Source: Desulfospira sp963664655 (GTDB taxonomy: Bacteria > Desulfobacterota > Desulfobacteria > Desulfobacterales > Desulfobacteraceae). From it: DNA of 64,000 nt. The translations under genes were made by a program, and so were the position numbers. Each line of letters opens with the position of its first letter. Within the stretch, counting starts at the first letter, position 1. This document shows, one piece after another, positions 1 through 7,935 of the stretch. Below the pieces are notes generated by a model that was not told where the DNA came from, did no database searches, and saw only the letters and a program-made list of their open reading frames with translations. The stretch covers positions 1,054,001 to 1,118,000 of the forward strand of contig OY761554.1 of assembly GCA_963664655.2 (NCBI GenBank), written 5' to 3'.

Positions 1-130
1 ACCCAGGCATTTGCAGGATCATAGGCATAGCATACATCATAGGCCGGCGAAAGCCGCCATTCGCCGCCCTGTTTTAGCTGAAACGAAAAATTTTTGGTGT
101 GGTCATCGCAATGGGTTGCCAGAACATTCA
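1..130 (-). pseudogene. HipA-like kinase, truncated duplicate
   Basis: The minus strand reads as the C-terminal half of a HipA kinase, including the catalytic-loop residues THCDDHTKNFSF and the metal-binding PAYD. About 128 bases match positions 8786-8913 of the intact HipA gene with only two or three differences. The 5' end of the gene is missing: identity stops near base 128, where a SWIM-domain fragment begins, and the 3' end lies outside the window. It is therefore a broken duplicate rather than a working toxin gene. Whether it arose by duplication of the 8572 gene or by a second acquisition cannot be told from here. Confidence 0.8.
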
Positions 131-293
131 AGATATTCCAGGATAACGGCAACCCCATGCTTGCAGTCTGCGGCATAAGGGCAGATACACCAGGAATCCA
201 GAAGTTCCCCTTCCGTGATTTCCACGGTAGTCGCATATCGTTTTGTACCCTCTACCCAGGCAATTAAATTTCCACTCTTTGTTACTGACAGAT
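103..293 (-). pseudogene. SWIM zinc-finger protein fragment
   Basis: On the minus strand a frame runs out of the miniature element at 294 and reads SGNLIAWVEGTKRYATTV, then CICPYAADCKH. The CxCx(n)CxH pattern is the SWIM zinc finger, a DNA- or protein-binding fold found in SWI2/SNF2-associated proteins. The N-terminal part is missing because of the miniature element at 294-616, and the frame ends at 105 inside HipA-derived sequence. No continuation was found on the far side of the element, so the gene is a relic left by rearrangement. Confidence 0.65.
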
Positions 294-616
294 CAATGTC
301 ATTAACTTAAGAGTTTTCATCACTATAAATTGGGACGGCTCTTATTAACATCATGAAGAGCACATCTCCCAATGCCAGACCCTGTCCGTTACTCTCTGTG
401 AAGTTTGGCGCAGCCAAACCTCGGTGTCCTCTGTGGTTTAAAAACATGAAATCCCAAAGGGATTGAAAGGTTTTTTTGAAATTCCTGGTTTGTGAAATCA
501 GCGGGCTTCGCCCGCATTTTCTATTTAACCACAGAGAGAATAGAGGTTTGGCTTACGCCAAACTACACAGAGGAGACCTGCAAATAACATACTCGATGCT
601 TAAGTTAATGACATTG
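294..616. mobile_element. Miniature inverted-repeat element, copy A
   Basis: This 323 bp element has perfect 18 bp terminal inverted repeats (CAATGTCATTAACTTAAG). Its interior holds several short palindromes, including a GTTTGGC/GCCAAAC pair, and has no coding capacity for a transposase. It is nearly identical, in the opposite orientation, to the element at 7468-7791. Unlike that copy it has no flanking target duplication (ACTGACAGAT on the left, GTTTATCAAT on the right), so one flank was probably lost after insertion. It must have been moved by a transposase supplied from elsewhere. Confidence 0.85.
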
Positions 617-743
617 GTTTATCAATTGCCAGGCCGCCATATCCATGGAAGGACTTAAACGATGCCTGGCATATGAAAAATCGGGGGCAGGTTTACTGTT
701 TGTTTTTCGCTATGACCACAAAATTCAGTTGGATTTTGTAAAA

Positions 744-2513
744 TCATGAACATTTCTCCAATACCAGTTGAATTTTTTCCGGCAGGTTATCCATTATTAT
801 CAATTTCCTAAAGCCCGGCAGTACCCGGTCGGTATGAGAAATTGAAGGAATAGGTTCATATCCGTTGATTTCCAGGTCCGCGAACAGTTCTTCAAGATTT
901 TTCTTCCCATTCAGAAGCAAGTGCATATACTCAGGATTTTCCAAATTTTTTATCAGGGGCGTGTCAGCCAGCATTGCATGCAAAACCCGCCGCATTGAGT
1001 TGTTACCGGTTTTTCGCCGATGATCACGGCGCAGACCCCGAAAAAATTGTTCCAGCAGGTTATTGGTGCGCTGGGGATAGATGGTTATTTTTCCGGACGG
1101 AGTGTCGACCTCAATGGGATCTGCAAACAGTCGTTCATCGTATTTATCGATCTGTTTAGCTAACTTTTGGCAAAGCAGATCTCTTTTGTAATTGGCGTTT
1201 TTATCAAGTTTCGAACGGAATCGGCCTACGGCTTTTTGGATACTGTTTATGGATTTGTTCGATCCATCATCATTCAAGCCATTCCGCCCGGAAGGATCTG
1301 CAATACGCATTTTTTTTCGGAGGTCATCAAAAAGCAGGGTCCGCCATTCAAGATCATCAATAGACCGGATGAAATCCGGATCATTACAGAGATTTTTGGT
1401 CAGGTTATCGAGCTTGCCAAATAACCGTTTTCCGACTCGGTCCCGAGAGGCCTTTTCTTGCATGGATGGCAGTGAGTCTTTCAGCTGCGCAATTCTGCGG
1501 GCAAAGGCCAGAAGCGGTCGATCAAACGGGAACCCATATCCGTTGCCTTCTTTTTTACCCTGCAGGCACCACTGGCACAGAGAATAGATCGAAGCCGAAG
1601 ATGCCTGATTCATGTTTTCTAACCCATGGCCTTTTGTGATGGCATCTGTCAGGTGCCCCGCATCAAGCGCATGGTTATCAACCCGCTGGTGAAGGTCACG
1701 TATAATTTCACCCAGCCTGGTGGTGGCGGCATGTTTTTGCAGGGCTTTCCTCAATTGACCGTAAGAGGGTTCGAGCAGATCCTTTCCGGCATCCCGCAGA
1801 AAATGAAAATGACAGACAAAGTCCCGGGTACCGGGAAAAACCAGGGACACTGCTTTACAGATACCGGTTCCCATGTCATGGACACAGGCAATGGGGGTTC
1901 CGTAGTTTCTTTGCAGTTGCTCAAGAAAAGGCACGATATGGTCGGTATGTTCGCTGGGGATTTTTACATTGCCCAGTACAATCTGCTTCAGACCGTCCAT
2001 CCCGGTCATCAGTACCGGAGCATCTCCTTCATGGGTGGCATCCAGATGCAATATGTATCCGCCGCTGCGGCTCATGGCCTGTTCAATGCGAGGGGTGGCC
2101 TGCCGGTGCGCCAGTGCGAGATAAAGGATGAATTTGCGTCCAAGGTACTCGACTTCTGAAGGGCTCAGATCAATATTTCTGAGCGTAAGTTCGTGGCAGA
2201 CCTCATCGGTTGTCAGGCAGCGATGGTAAAGACTTTTACCGACAAAAACAAGGACATCCCATGCCACATTACAACATCTGGCAACGATATTGCGCAAATC
2301 TTTCGAACGGTAAACTTTCCGGCATGTCCGGCAGTGGTACAGGGTCTCATGGGCTTTAAAAGGACCACTCATGCTAAATACGGTTTTCCGTCTGGTTTTC
2401 TGGACAAAAAGAGTCCTGCAGCAAGAACAGCGATTCTCTTCGGGCCGGAATCTGACGTCCGGGAGATTCGGGAACAATGCCCCCGGCAGTGTATCGTGGC
2501 AAAGCCGGGTCAA
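744..2513 (-). CDS. DDE transposase, mutator-like
   Basis: This 589-residue protein carries a probable DDE catalytic triad: D158 in HLDAT, D213 in VHDMGTG and E488 in NNLLEQFFRG. The block CHFHFLRD after the second Asp resembles the Cys/His insert of MULE-type and IS256-like transposases. Cys pairs at residues 29-32 and 61-64 suggest an N-terminal zinc ribbon. The ATG at 2513 lies inside the upstream gene and lacks a clear ribosome site, while its frame is open upstream to an A9 run at 2558-2566. It is probably expressed as a fusion with the upstream helix-turn-helix protein by frameshifting or transcript slippage. The exact IS family is not certain. Confidence 0.8.
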   Translation of the reverse strand: MTRLCHDTLPGALFPNLPDVRFRPEENRCSCCRTLFVQKTRRKTVFSMSGPFKAHETLYHCRTCRKVYRSKDLRNIVARCCNVAWDVLVFVGKSLYHRCLTTDEVCHELTLRNIDLSPSEVEYLGRKFILYLALAHRQATPRIEQAMSRSGGYILHLDATHEGDAPVLMTGMDGLKQIVLGNVKIPSEHTDHIVPFLEQLQRNYGTPIACVHDMGTGICKAVSLVFPGTRDFVCHFHFLRDAGKDLLEPSYGQLRKALQKHAATTRLGEIIRDLHQRVDNHALDAGHLTDAITKGHGLENMNQASSASIYSLCQWCLQGKKEGNGYGFPFDRPLLAFARRIAQLKDSLPSMQEKASRDRVGKRLFGKLDNLTKNLCNDPDFIRSIDDLEWRTLLFDDLRKKMRIADPSGRNGLNDDGSNKSINSIQKAVGRFRSKLDKNANYKRDLLCQKLAKQIDKYDERLFADPIEVDTPSGKITIYPQRTNNLLEQFFRGLRRDHRRKTGNNSMRRVLHAMLADTPLIKNLENPEYMHLLLNGKKNLEELFADLEINGYEPIPSISHTDRVLPGFRKLIIMDNLPEKIQLVLEKCS

Positions 2514-3180
2514 ATTCTGGCTGAGCGCAAGCCAGGCTTTGGCTCCGGAATTCAGGCTTTTTTTTTATCCCGTGTGCATCGAAAAGCGTTTGAATCTGAT
2601 CTGTGTTGATCCGCACTCCTGTTTTTTGGAAAACAGATTTGGCCAACTGTTTCAAATCCAAACCGGGTTTCTGGATAAATACCACAAGGATCTGCACCGC
2701 CAACTCCGCCGGCAGGGGTGTCTGTTCCGTTTGAAGGGCCTTTTCCTGAGCATCGGCTTTGACTGAATCGATGGCCAGGTACACATAAGAACCCCCGTGC
2801 TTTTGTCTTTGCAGCTGTCCCTGGCGGTATAACTGAACCAGAATGGCATGGCAGCGGCACCGAAGCAACTGCCCCAGTTGATCGGCTGTCTTCCCTGATG
2901 TACTTCTCTCGACCAGATTCACCAGCGTATGGGTAAGCGGACCATGTCTTGAAAATCCGATATCCCGGTAAAACCACAGGCCCTTGCTGTTGAAACGGGG
3001 AATCGAGGCCAGGGTGTACCATTTCCCATTGTGGGAAAAACTGCTGAAGTAACCGGTTTTGGCCAAAAATCGCCGAACCGAAGGAATGGAGTAGTTCATT
3101 CGCTCGGCCAGTGGTTGGATCATCCAGCATTTGTTTTCCTGAAAGGCTGAAATCAGCTTCTGGTCTGGCGGTTTGTCCAT
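2374..3180 (-). CDS. IS accessory DNA-binding protein, probable transposase N-terminus
   Basis: The protein has 268 residues from the ATG at 3180, which is preceded by AGGAGG and AGGT; an upstream in-frame start at 3228 lies inside an inverted repeat and is less likely. Residues 10-45 (WMIQPLAERMNYSIPSVRRF) look like a helix-turn-helix, and a winged-helix-like segment follows. The frame overlaps the transposase by 140 bases and after residue 205 reads through the transposase N-terminus in another phase, giving a Pro/Arg-rich tail with no recognisable fold. The A9 run in codons IKKK (2558-2566) is the likely place where ribosomes or RNA polymerase change frame. It is either a regulator of transposition or the DNA-binding half of a fused transposase. 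Confidence 0.6.
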   Translation of the reverse strand: MDKPPDQKLISAFQENKCWMIQPLAERMNYSIPSVRRFLAKTGYFSSFSHNGKWYTLASIPRFNSKGLWFYRDIGFSRHGPLTHTLVNLVERSTSGKTADQLGQLLRCRCHAILVQLYRQGQLQRQKHGGSYVYLAIDSVKADAQEKALQTEQTPLPAELAVQILVVFIQKPGLDLKQLAKSVFQKTGVRINTDQIQTLFDAHGIKKKPEFRSQSLACAQPEFDPALPRYTAGGIVPESPGRQIPARRESLFLLQDSFCPENQTENRI

Positions 3181-3198
3181 ATGTACCTGCACCTCCTG

Positions 3199-3250
3199 AT
3201 AAAGTATTGCAAATATACTCAGATTCAACTGAATATTTGCAATACCTTAT
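3199..3250 (-). promoter_or_regulatory. Long inverted repeat in front of the IS genes
   Basis: Two 18 bp arms (3199-3216 and 3233-3250), with one mismatch, surround a 16 base loop; the core is GTATTGCAAATAT. The repeat sits just upstream of the ribosome site of the 3180 start. It could be an operator bound by the helix-turn-helix product or an mRNA hairpin that limits transposase translation. Confidence 0.6.
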
Positions 3251-3477
3251 CAAAAGCAAGCCGGCATTACAAGCATTGATTTGAATTTTTACTAAGAAGT
3301 AATATAGCCCATGATCCTTTATTCTCAGGTTTTTTATCATTTTTTCTTTCTTATGGGTCAAATTAAGAATGAGAAAAACGGTCATAAAAAAATGATCAAG
3401 TATAGCATTTTTAGGCTTGTAACCGATTGACATTATTGAATCCAACCGTTATTTGTGGTCATAGGTTTTTCGATTTA

Positions 3478-4131
3478 TCAGGCTTTTTTGCGCCGGATGC
3501 CGGCAAGGGCCAAAAGGCCGCTGCCCATAAGCCACACCGCAGCCGGAACTGGAACTGCACTGCCCACATACAGGTTGTCCATTGTGGGATAGTAATCCCT
3601 GCTGTTATAGGTAACGCTAAAAGAGGAGATTGATGCCGAACTGGTGAACCCAATGAAGGTATCTACGGTAGCACTTTCAATCAGGTAGGAATAGCTGCTG
3701 CCGTCGGCAAAAGAAATTTCAACGGTAACATTATCTGTCTGGTTGTTCACATCAATATCCGTGAGCCAGAAATTTCCACCAAAAGCGGTAACCGAGTTGC
3801 CTGTAAATTCAACTATAAGATTATCGGTGTCATTATAGACAGCTACAGCACCATCGCAATAGTAGAGACTGCTACTGGAATGGTAGAGCCAGCTACTGGA
3901 TTTTATTGTGTAGCTGAACCCGTTTGATGATTCCATGTCTATTGATTCGGGCCCTTCCTCCCCAGTTTCAGAAAAATTACTAAAATCCTCAAGATAGTAT
4001 GCGCCAAGAACCTGGGCAAATGCGGTTTCGTCTGTATAGATAGTGACTGCTGCCATGGCTGTGGAAGCCGCTGCAAAAACCATAAGAAGCATGGAAAAGA
4101 TTGCCGTTGTCATTAAAACTGATTTTTTCAT
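3478..4131 (-). CDS. Secreted protein with VPxPA-CTERM sorting signal
   Basis: The 217-residue product starts with a signal peptide (MKKSVLMTTAIFSMLLMVFA, cleaved near AMA-AV). It ends with VPVPAAVWLMGSGLLALAG followed by RRKKA: a sorting motif, a membrane helix and a basic tail. This is the VPLPA form of the PEP-CTERM signal, processed by an exosortase in exopolysaccharide-producing Gram-negatives. The middle is rich in Ser, Tyr and acidic residues with no known enzyme motif, typical of matrix proteins. The start is set by AAAGGA eight bases upstream. A probable cyclic-di-GMP riboswitch lies about 200 bases upstream, so expression is likely tied to the biofilm/motility switch. No exosortase gene is in the window. 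Confidence 0.8.
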   Translation of the reverse strand: MKKSVLMTTAIFSMLLMVFAAASTAMAAVTIYTDETAFAQVLGAYYLEDFSNFSETGEEGPESIDMESSNGFSYTIKSSSWLYHSSSSLYYCDGAVAVYNDTDNLIVEFTGNSVTAFGGNFWLTDIDVNNQTDNVTVEISFADGSSYSYLIESATVDTFIGFTSSASISSFSVTYNSRDYYPTMDNLYVGSAVPVPAAVWLMGSGLLALAGIRRKKA

Positions 4132-4176
4132 GTTGTTTGTCCTTTCTTTTCGATTTTTGTGTTTTTGAGTTGCTGC

Positions 4177-4202
4177 CTGTTCTCCGGTTATCCGGAGAAC
4201 AG
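4177..4202 (-). promoter_or_regulatory. Perfect hairpin in the leader of the CTERM gene
   Basis: CTGTTCTCCGG and CCGGAGAACAG form an 11 bp stem with a 4 base loop between the riboswitch and the start codon. There is no run of T after it on the transcribed strand, so it is more likely an mRNA stability or protein-binding element than a terminator. Confidence 0.45.
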
Positions 4203-4334
4203 CTTTGGTTCAATTGCCGGCAATGACAGACAATTCTTCCTGGCTGACAGGTCATTGCAAGGCTGGTGTCGTTGTTTCCTCCTTTTAACTTTTTGGTGGT
4301 TCAACAGAAAAAAACCACCGGGATTAACTGTTCA

Positions 4335-4425
4335 AGGCAACCCGGCGATCCTGCTTTACTGTCCTTTTAAAAGAGAGTATCCGTGGCTTTCCGCCCCCTG
4401 GCTATACCCAGGGCGTGGCTTTTTC
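4335..4425 (-). promoter_or_regulatory. Probable cyclic-di-GMP class I (GEMM) riboswitch
   Basis: Read on the minus strand, the leader contains GGCGGAAAGCCACGGATAC, a variable stem, and then GATCGCCGGGTTGCC. These resemble the two conserved halves of the GEMM-I aptamer (GCAAAGCC-x-CGG and the AGCCGGGTTGCC 3' half). A stem CCCTGGGTATAGCCAGGG precedes the first half. Downstream, GGTGGTT and AACCACC can form a further hairpin with adjacent T-rich sequence (4293-4318) that could act as the expression platform. The gene it controls encodes a CTERM matrix-type protein, a fitting target for cyclic-di-GMP. The call rests on motif resemblance only; no covariance model was run. Confidence 0.65.
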
Positions 4426-4429
4426 AGCT

Positions 4430-4764
4430 TAAGGGCAACTATACCAAATTTTTATTTATGATTTCTCGGACTTTTTTGCTAAATGATAGGATTTTTTTGC
4501 TGATAGGAAGATGCTTTTCCCCCTGACATTTTGGGCAAACCAAAGGATCAACTTCCTTTGACCTTCTGACCCTGGCTGAAAACTTTGGCTGGTAATCCGG
4601 CGTCAAGTCGGGTTTATCCCTTCCTGCAGGGAAAAAGTTTATGTTCCGCCGACCGTGGGAATTCGTTTTAAATTTGTTAGTCTTTACTGAATAATTGCGT
4701 TAATTTTACTCCGACCCCACTAACCTACCCGACCCTATGCCTTATGGCCGACCCTATGCCTTGC
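4430..4764. other. Intergenic stretch without recognised content
   Basis: A gap of 335 bases between the riboswitch and the end of the HipA gene. It contains AT-rich sequence and a short direct repeat, GACCCTATGCCTT, near 4731-4760. No gene, integron attC site or clear terminator could be supported. Confidence 0.5.
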
Positions 4765-5982
4765 CTATATGCCTGCAAAGGACTCCTGAATTGTTTTCAT
4801 GCTTTGGGGAGTTACCCCGGCTTCCTCGGCAAATTCAGGCCATTTTCCAACTGCCGACGCAGATTGCTCCAGGCAGGCTTCAATTTCGGCAATCGACAAT
4901 CCAGTCTGTTGCCCGAGCAAGACAATTTCGTTTCTGCCGGGATTTTCCCCTTCACCTGCCACTGTCATGGAATGCTGGCCACCCGGGCCGTGGCTGAAGG
5001 TCAGATCATAAGCCGGTGTCAGCCGCCAATCTCCATGCTCGGTCAGCATAAAAGCAAAATTTTTCACATGATCATCCCGGTTATGGGCCAAAATGTTGAA
5101 AACCATCCGGTAAAATGCCTGGATCACATCCTTGTGGTTCCGGGTCAGGTTTCGGGTAATTTTAAAAAGGTCTGAATAATCTGCTGAAGGTATCCTGAAA
5201 TTGCTGTGGATCAGATTTCCGAAAGTATGCACATGAACCCTTTTATTTTCCTTTCGGTCAAACCGAGTAATACCGAAGAACCGGTCTAACCGGCTGGTTT
5301 CAAAAAGTCGCGTCTTTGTCATATCGATTCCGGCAGCTTTTGCCATAAGAGAATAGGCATACTCCACCGGTCCGGCATCCGGCAAATCATTTGCCAAAGT
5401 AAATTTAACAATCCAGTGTTCAAATCCCTGTGGCAGATCTGTCTCTCCTGAGATGAGCTGGTTTTCTTTTAAACCGATCAGGATTTTGGGCCTGGCACCG
5501 CCGGGGCTGCCACCGGCCCGCATGAGTTGAGGCAGCACCTCCAGGGTATCGCCGGACAAAATATTTTTGGCATGCCGGGCCAGTTCATGGAGACGCAATA
5601 ATTGTCCGTTTGCCGGTTCAAAGGCCTTGGCAGGTTCATAGACCAGCGCTCCCATCCCGGCATCCCCGATAAACGACAGACGATCCAGTACACCAACCGT
5701 TCGCGGATCAACGCCTGTTTTCCTGAAATATCGGTCCATGAGCAAAAGCCCCCATCCATCCGGAAGAGAATCGTCAAACAGACCAAATACCGGCCCGAAA
5801 TCCAGATCAATGTGCTCATGAAACCGTGTTTCCGGCGGCAGTTTGTATGGGGAAAGCCATAATGGATTGTCCAGAAAAGAAAGGGCGTACTCAAAGACAA
5901 CCTGACGCCCTGCCTGGGCAAGCGTACCCACCAGACGGCGTTTGTCCGGTGAGGATTTGAGATAAACGTCCAGCTTTTTCAA
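4765..5982 (-). CDS. hipA: HipA-type Ser/Thr kinase toxin
   Basis: The 405-residue protein has the HipA layout: a short N-terminal coupling domain (about 1-100) and a kinase-like domain. The Gly-rich loop GGSPGGARPK (157-166) matches the autophosphorylation/ATP loop, HNRDDHVKN (300-308) the catalytic loop, and PAYDL (323-327) the metal-binding Asp. E. coli HipA phosphorylates glutamyl-tRNA synthetase and causes growth arrest; the target here is unknown. The ATG overlaps the stop of the upstream antitoxin gene by 4 bases, so the two are translationally coupled. It lies divergently beside a dead integron integrase, a setting where toxin-antitoxin cassettes are common. Confidence 0.9.
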   Translation of the reverse strand: MKKLDVYLKSSPDKRRLVGTLAQAGRQVVFEYALSFLDNPLWLSPYKLPPETRFHEHIDLDFGPVFGLFDDSLPDGWGLLLMDRYFRKTGVDPRTVGVLDRLSFIGDAGMGALVYEPAKAFEPANGQLLRLHELARHAKNILSGDTLEVLPQLMRAGGSPGGARPKILIGLKENQLISGETDLPQGFEHWIVKFTLANDLPDAGPVEYAYSLMAKAAGIDMTKTRLFETSRLDRFFGITRFDRKENKRVHVHTFGNLIHSNFRIPSADYSDLFKITRNLTRNHKDVIQAFYRMVFNILAHNRDDHVKNFAFMLTEHGDWRLTPAYDLTFSHGPGGQHSMTVAGEGENPGRNEIVLLGQQTGLSIAEIEACLEQSASAVGKWPEFAEEAGVTPQSMKTIQESFAGI

Positions 5983-6278
5983 ATAGATCCTCTCTGGGGC
6001 AGCTGTGTTTCCATTTTTTCCAAATCTGCGATGGATGAAGCTTTGGGTTTTTCAAGAAGTGTATTCATTTCATCCAGCCTGCCCAAGGCAAAAACAATTT
6101 TTAAAAAATGCTTCATCGATACCTGGCCGGTCTCTTCAAACCGCCGGATAGAGGCAGTTGTAACGCCTGATCGCTCTGACAGGGTAGACCGTTTCCATTT
6201 TTTGGCCAAGCGCAGGGTTTTGGCCCGTATAGCCAGGGTTATTGCGGTTTCTTCCGGGGTTATGAGCGTAAATGGCAT
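5979..6278 (-). CDS. hipB: HipB-type antitoxin/repressor
   Basis: This 99-residue protein has a Cro/CI-type helix-turn-helix at about residues 28-75 (STLSERSGVTTASIRRFEET). It overlaps the kinase gene by ATGA and is the first gene of the pair. By analogy with HipB it would bind the kinase and repress the operon promoter in the AT-rich sequence just upstream. The C-terminal tail is longer than the E. coli antitoxin and could be the kinase-contacting part. It shares little sequence with the second antitoxin at 9873. Confidence 0.85.
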   Translation of the reverse strand: MPFTLITPEETAITLAIRAKTLRLAKKWKRSTLSERSGVTTASIRRFEETGQVSMKHFLKIVFALGRLDEMNTLLEKPKASSIADLEKMETQLPQRGSI

Positions 6279-6476
6279 GGTCGTAATTGTTAAAATATTA
6301 TCAATATTAAGCTATCAATTTGCCATAATGTTAAAATTTTAGCAATTATTTAACAAGTGATTCTCCGGTTGTCCGCAGATCATTCAAAAAGCTGATATCG
6401 GTTGACATCTTTTTGCAGCTTCGGTATTTTCTAATCGGATATCATTCCAAATCAAATGATATTTTTTGGTAGCATG
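6279..6476. promoter_or_regulatory. Divergent promoter region between hipBA and the integrase relic
   Basis: Towards the integrase there is a good sigma-70-like promoter: TTGACA at 6402-6407, a 17 base spacer, and TATTTT at 6425-6430. Towards hipB, 6285-6350 is very AT rich and holds AATATT-atc-AATATT and the palindrome TAAAATTTTA, which are candidate HipB operators. In an intact integron the attI site would lie in this gap; no convincing one was recognised. Confidence 0.5.
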
Positions 6477-7935
6477 ATGAAACAAATTCCTCAAGAATTT
6501 TTAAAACAATTTGAATCCCAGTTACTCAGCAAAGGGATATCACCTGCCGAGCATCCTGCATTTAAGAAATGGATGAGGTATTATATTGATTTTTGTTCAA
6601 AGTATGACCATGCCGCTAAAAACACCTACAGCCTGCCTTTATTTATTAACAAGCTTAGAGAAAAAAAGCAGACGAGACAACAGCAGAAGCAGACGTATGA
6701 TTCAATCCTTATTTATTATGACATGTATGGCATAGTTCCCCGCTGGTATTAAAAGCCTGTAACCGGGAGCTCTCCTGAGAATTCCATACATGAGGATACA
6801 TCTGCTTTTGAAAAACCTTTGAAAGCCTCTGTTCAAGATGGATGGAATACGGTTTATTCCTGGCTCAGCAATGAAATCAAAGTACGTCATTATTCGCCTA
6901 AAACTTTTGATGCTTACTGCAAGTGGGTGCGACAATTTCAAGCTTTTGTCCGAAACAAGGCGCTTGACTCTTTGTCGCCTGACGATGTGAAACAGTTTCT
7001 GACATGGTTGGCGGTTGAACAGAAATGTTCTGCGTCTGCCCAGAATCAGGCATTTAACGGCCTTTTGTTTTTTTCCCAGCATATCCTTGGAAAGGAGTTC
7101 GGGAAGATTGACGGGGTGGTGCGGGCCAAGAGGAAACCTTACATTCCGGTTGTATTGTCCAGAAAAGAAATTGATCTTGTCGTGGAGAAGCTGAGATATC
7201 CTTATAATCTCATTGAAGATGGATATGATGGCGTGTTTATGTTTGATGCCATGGACAGAAAAGCAAAGCATGCTGCCAAAGAATTCAACTGGCAGTGGCT
7301 GTTCCCGGCTAAGGAGCTGACCCCCGTACCTGATACCGGGGAAAGAAGGTTATATCATCTCCATGACCGGCATGTCCAAAAGGCCATCAAATCAGCAGCT
7401 AATCGACTACAGCTTACCAAGCGGGTTACGCCCCATACCTTTGTCCACAGTTTTGCAAGTCATTTACCAATGTCATTAACTTAAGCATCGAGTATGTTAT
7501 TTGCAGGTCTCCTCTGTGTAGTTTGGCGCAAGCCAAACCTCTATTCTCTCTGTGGTTAAATAGAAAATGCGGGCGAAGCCCGCTGATTTAACAAACCAGG
7601 AATTTCAAGAAAAACCTTTCAATCCCTTTGGGATTTCATGTTTTTAAACCACAGAGGACACCGAGGTTTGGCTGCGCCAAACTTCACAGAGAGTAACGGA
7701 CAGGGGCAGGCATTGGGAAATGTGCTCTTCATGACGTTAATAAGAGCCGTCCCAATTTATAGTGATGAAAACTCTTAAGTTAATGACATTGAGTCATTTA
7801 CTCCAGGCCAACTATGATATTCGTACTATACAAGCATTGCTCGGCCACAGCGATGTGCGAACCACCATGATATATACACAGACCGTACCGCCCACGATCT
7901 TGAAAGAAGCCAAGAGCCCTTTGGATATAACCTAA
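6477..7935 (+). pseudogene. intI: Integron-type tyrosine recombinase, disrupted
   Basis: The translation follows integron integrases of Proteobacteria: an N-terminal SAM-like domain, the additional-domain segment FMFDAMDRKAKHAAKEFNWQ, and the box TPHTF-HSFASH. After the miniature element it continues with SHLLQANYDIRTIQALLGHS and the catalytic Tyr in TMIYT. It is dead in several ways: an in-frame TAA at 6750, loss of roughly 60 residues after LRYPYNL including the first catalytic Arg, Val instead of Arg in HTFVHS, and the 324 bp element at 7468. A promoter remains at 6402-6430. The order of events cannot be told. Confidence 0.9.
7468..7791. mobile_element. Miniature inverted-repeat element, copy B
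   Basis: This 324 bp element has the same 18 bp perfect ends as the copy at 294 and lies in the opposite orientation. It is flanked by a perfect 10 bp target duplication, AGTCATTTAC, at 7458-7467 and 7792-7801, splitting the integrase relic between SFASHL and its continuation SHLLQAN. Ten to twelve base duplications are known for groups within the IS4 family, so an IS4-like transposase may have moved it; no such transposase is in the window. Confidence 0.9.

Larger units (their letters stand above)
710..3464 (-). mobile_element. Complete insertion sequence of about 2.75 kb (MULE/IS256-like)
   Basis: The ends are imperfect inverted repeats of about 26 bp, CTATGACCACAAAATTCAGT and CTATGACCACAAATAACGGT, both followed by TGGATT; 21 of 26 positions match. 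The element is flanked by an 8 bp direct repeat, GTTTTTCG, at 702-709 and 3465-3472, which is a clear target-site duplication. Eight to nine base duplications are usual for the IS256/mutator-like group, in keeping with the encoded DDE transposase. It carries two overlapping minus-strand genes. The insertion lies 14 bases past the stop codon of the CTERM protein gene at 3478, so it did not break that gene. Confidence 0.85.

Noticed and set aside
2552..3445. A second 297-residue gene on the minus strand inside the insertion sequence
   Set aside because: It overlaps the helix-turn-helix gene in another phase, lacks a ribosome site and has the composition of a shadow frame.
4700..4764. Integron attC recombination site after the first HipA gene
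   Set aside because: Short pyrimidine-rich repeats are present, but no paired R''/L'' and L'/R' boxes with the expected GTTRRRY/RYYYAAC ends could be found.
294..7791. Inversion of the 7 kb between the two miniature elements by recombination
   Set aside because: The copy at 7468 has matching target duplications on both sides, which an inversion would have separated. Loss of one flank at the 294 copy explains the data better.
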